Assembly: GCA_021163585.1 (NCBI GenBank)
Contig: JAGGTW010000111.1
Span: 1 to 6,154 of the forward strand
Reading direction: 5' to 3'
Source: Desulfurococcales archaeon
Lineage (GTDB): Archaea > Thermoproteota > Thermoprotei_A > Sulfolobales > NBVN01
Length of the DNA stretch: 6,154 nucleotides
Below are positions 5,691 to 6,154 of the stretch, piece after piece. Below the pieces are notes generated by a model that made no database searches, was not told the DNA's origin, and was given only the letters and a program-made list of their open reading frames with translations. The translations under genes were made by a program, and so were the position numbers. The stretch's first letter is position 1. Each line of letters opens with the position of its first letter.

Positions 5691-6154
5691 TTGCTTAGGC
5701 TAGTGTGGGGAATAACGGGTTCAGGGAGTTTCATAAGAGACCTAGTAGAATTATTTATTGACATCAAAAAACAATTTCCTAATTTAATTGTAGCTGTTGC
5801 ACTCTCACGCGCTGGGAGAGACGTGTGTAGGATCTATGGTGTACTAGAAAAGTTGAGGCTAATTGCTGCGGGTGGGAGATACGGAGGACTCTATATTGAT
5901 GAGGGACCTAACTCCTGGATGCCGCTAGTTGGGAGGGTTTCTCTGAGTAGATATGACTTAATTATTATTGCTCCAGCAACATCTAATACTGTGGCTAAGA
6001 TCGTGCACGGGATATCAGATACCCTAATAACAGTTGTTGTTAGCCAGGCACTCAAGTCAGGAACTCCTGTAGTTGTTTTCCCATCAGATTATGCTAGGGA
6101 AGCTAGGACTCAGCTACCTTGCAGAATAGATATTTCCTCATGTACAAAGTGTTA
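5691..6154 (+). CDS. AfpA/DmrX-type flavoprotein, probable dihydropterin-cofactor reductase (3' part outside window)
   Basis: FMN-binding flavoprotein of the superfamily that includes archaeoflavoprotein AfpA, the MJ0208 group and methanosarcinal DmrX, which reduces dihydromethanopterin to the tetrahydro form. The frame begins at TTG 5691, directly after the mptE stop, and leaves the window after 154 codons. Seen: WGITGSGSF at 6-14 (FMN phosphate-binding turn), VAVALSRAGRDV at 34-45, a Gly-rich GGRYGG at 61-66, YDLIIIAPATSNTVAKIVHGISD at 88-110 (typical PAT-x-NT-x-AKI flavin site, 23 residues), and PVVVFPSD at 126-133. The last visible residues are SSCTKC, which could open a CxxCxxC [4Fe-4S] ferredoxin module as in DmrX-like proteins; the rest lies beyond the edge. 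Co-transcription with mptE supports a role in pterin cofactor reduction. The exact subfamily is uncertain. Confidence 0.88.
   Translation, partial: MLRLVWGITGSGSFIRDLVELFIDIKKQFPNLIVAVALSRAGRDVCRIYGVLEKLRLIAAGGRYGGLYIDEGPNSWMPLVGRVSLSRYDLIIIAPATSNTVAKIVHGISDTLITVVVSQALKSGTPVVVFPSDYAREARTQLPCRIDISSCTKC

Overview
The window looks like a chromosomal piece of a thermophilic crenarchaeon (Thermoproteota, perhaps Desulfurococcales-like; the order is a guess). The grounds are AT-rich, very short intergenic regions, TATA boxes about 25 bases before GTG or ATG starts (leaderless style), AGG/AGA and ATA codon use, an archaeal membrane-anchored binding protein with a Ser/Thr/Pro stalk, and archaeal-type pterin cofactor genes. 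All of the sequence except about 330 intergenic bases is coding. I see no rRNA, tRNA, CRISPR array or insertion sequence.

Left part (1-4077, minus strand): a peptide/oligopeptide-type ABC importer. Reading along the minus strand, the order is substrate-binding protein (4077-1789), DppB-type permease (1614-574), then DppC-type permease (562 to beyond base 1). The ATPase genes are presumably outside the window. A 174-base AT-rich gap with T-runs and a probable internal promoter separates the binding protein from the permeases, so the receptor and the channel may be expressed at different levels. The binding protein is the surprise. Its conserved blocks are those of the family 5 (DppA/OppA) proteins, but the canonical C-terminal half comes first, after the membrane anchor and stalk, and the canonical N-terminal half comes last. 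It reads as a complete circular permutation.

Right part (4174-6154): a pterin-cofactor group arranged around a 44-base divergent promoter. On the minus strand lies a DUF447 family protein (predicted flavin-binding split barrel). On the plus strand lie an MptE-type 6-hydroxymethyl-7,8-dihydropterin diphosphokinase and, with no gap, an AfpA/DmrX-type flavoprotein that runs off the end. MptE activates the pterin for joining to the aminobenzoate-derived half of folate- or methanopterin-like C1 carriers. The flavoprotein resembles dihydromethanopterin reductases, which reduce the finished cofactor. The linkage suggests the DUF447 protein takes part in making or maintaining a reduced (sulfo/methano)pterin in an organism that shows no methanogenesis genes here.
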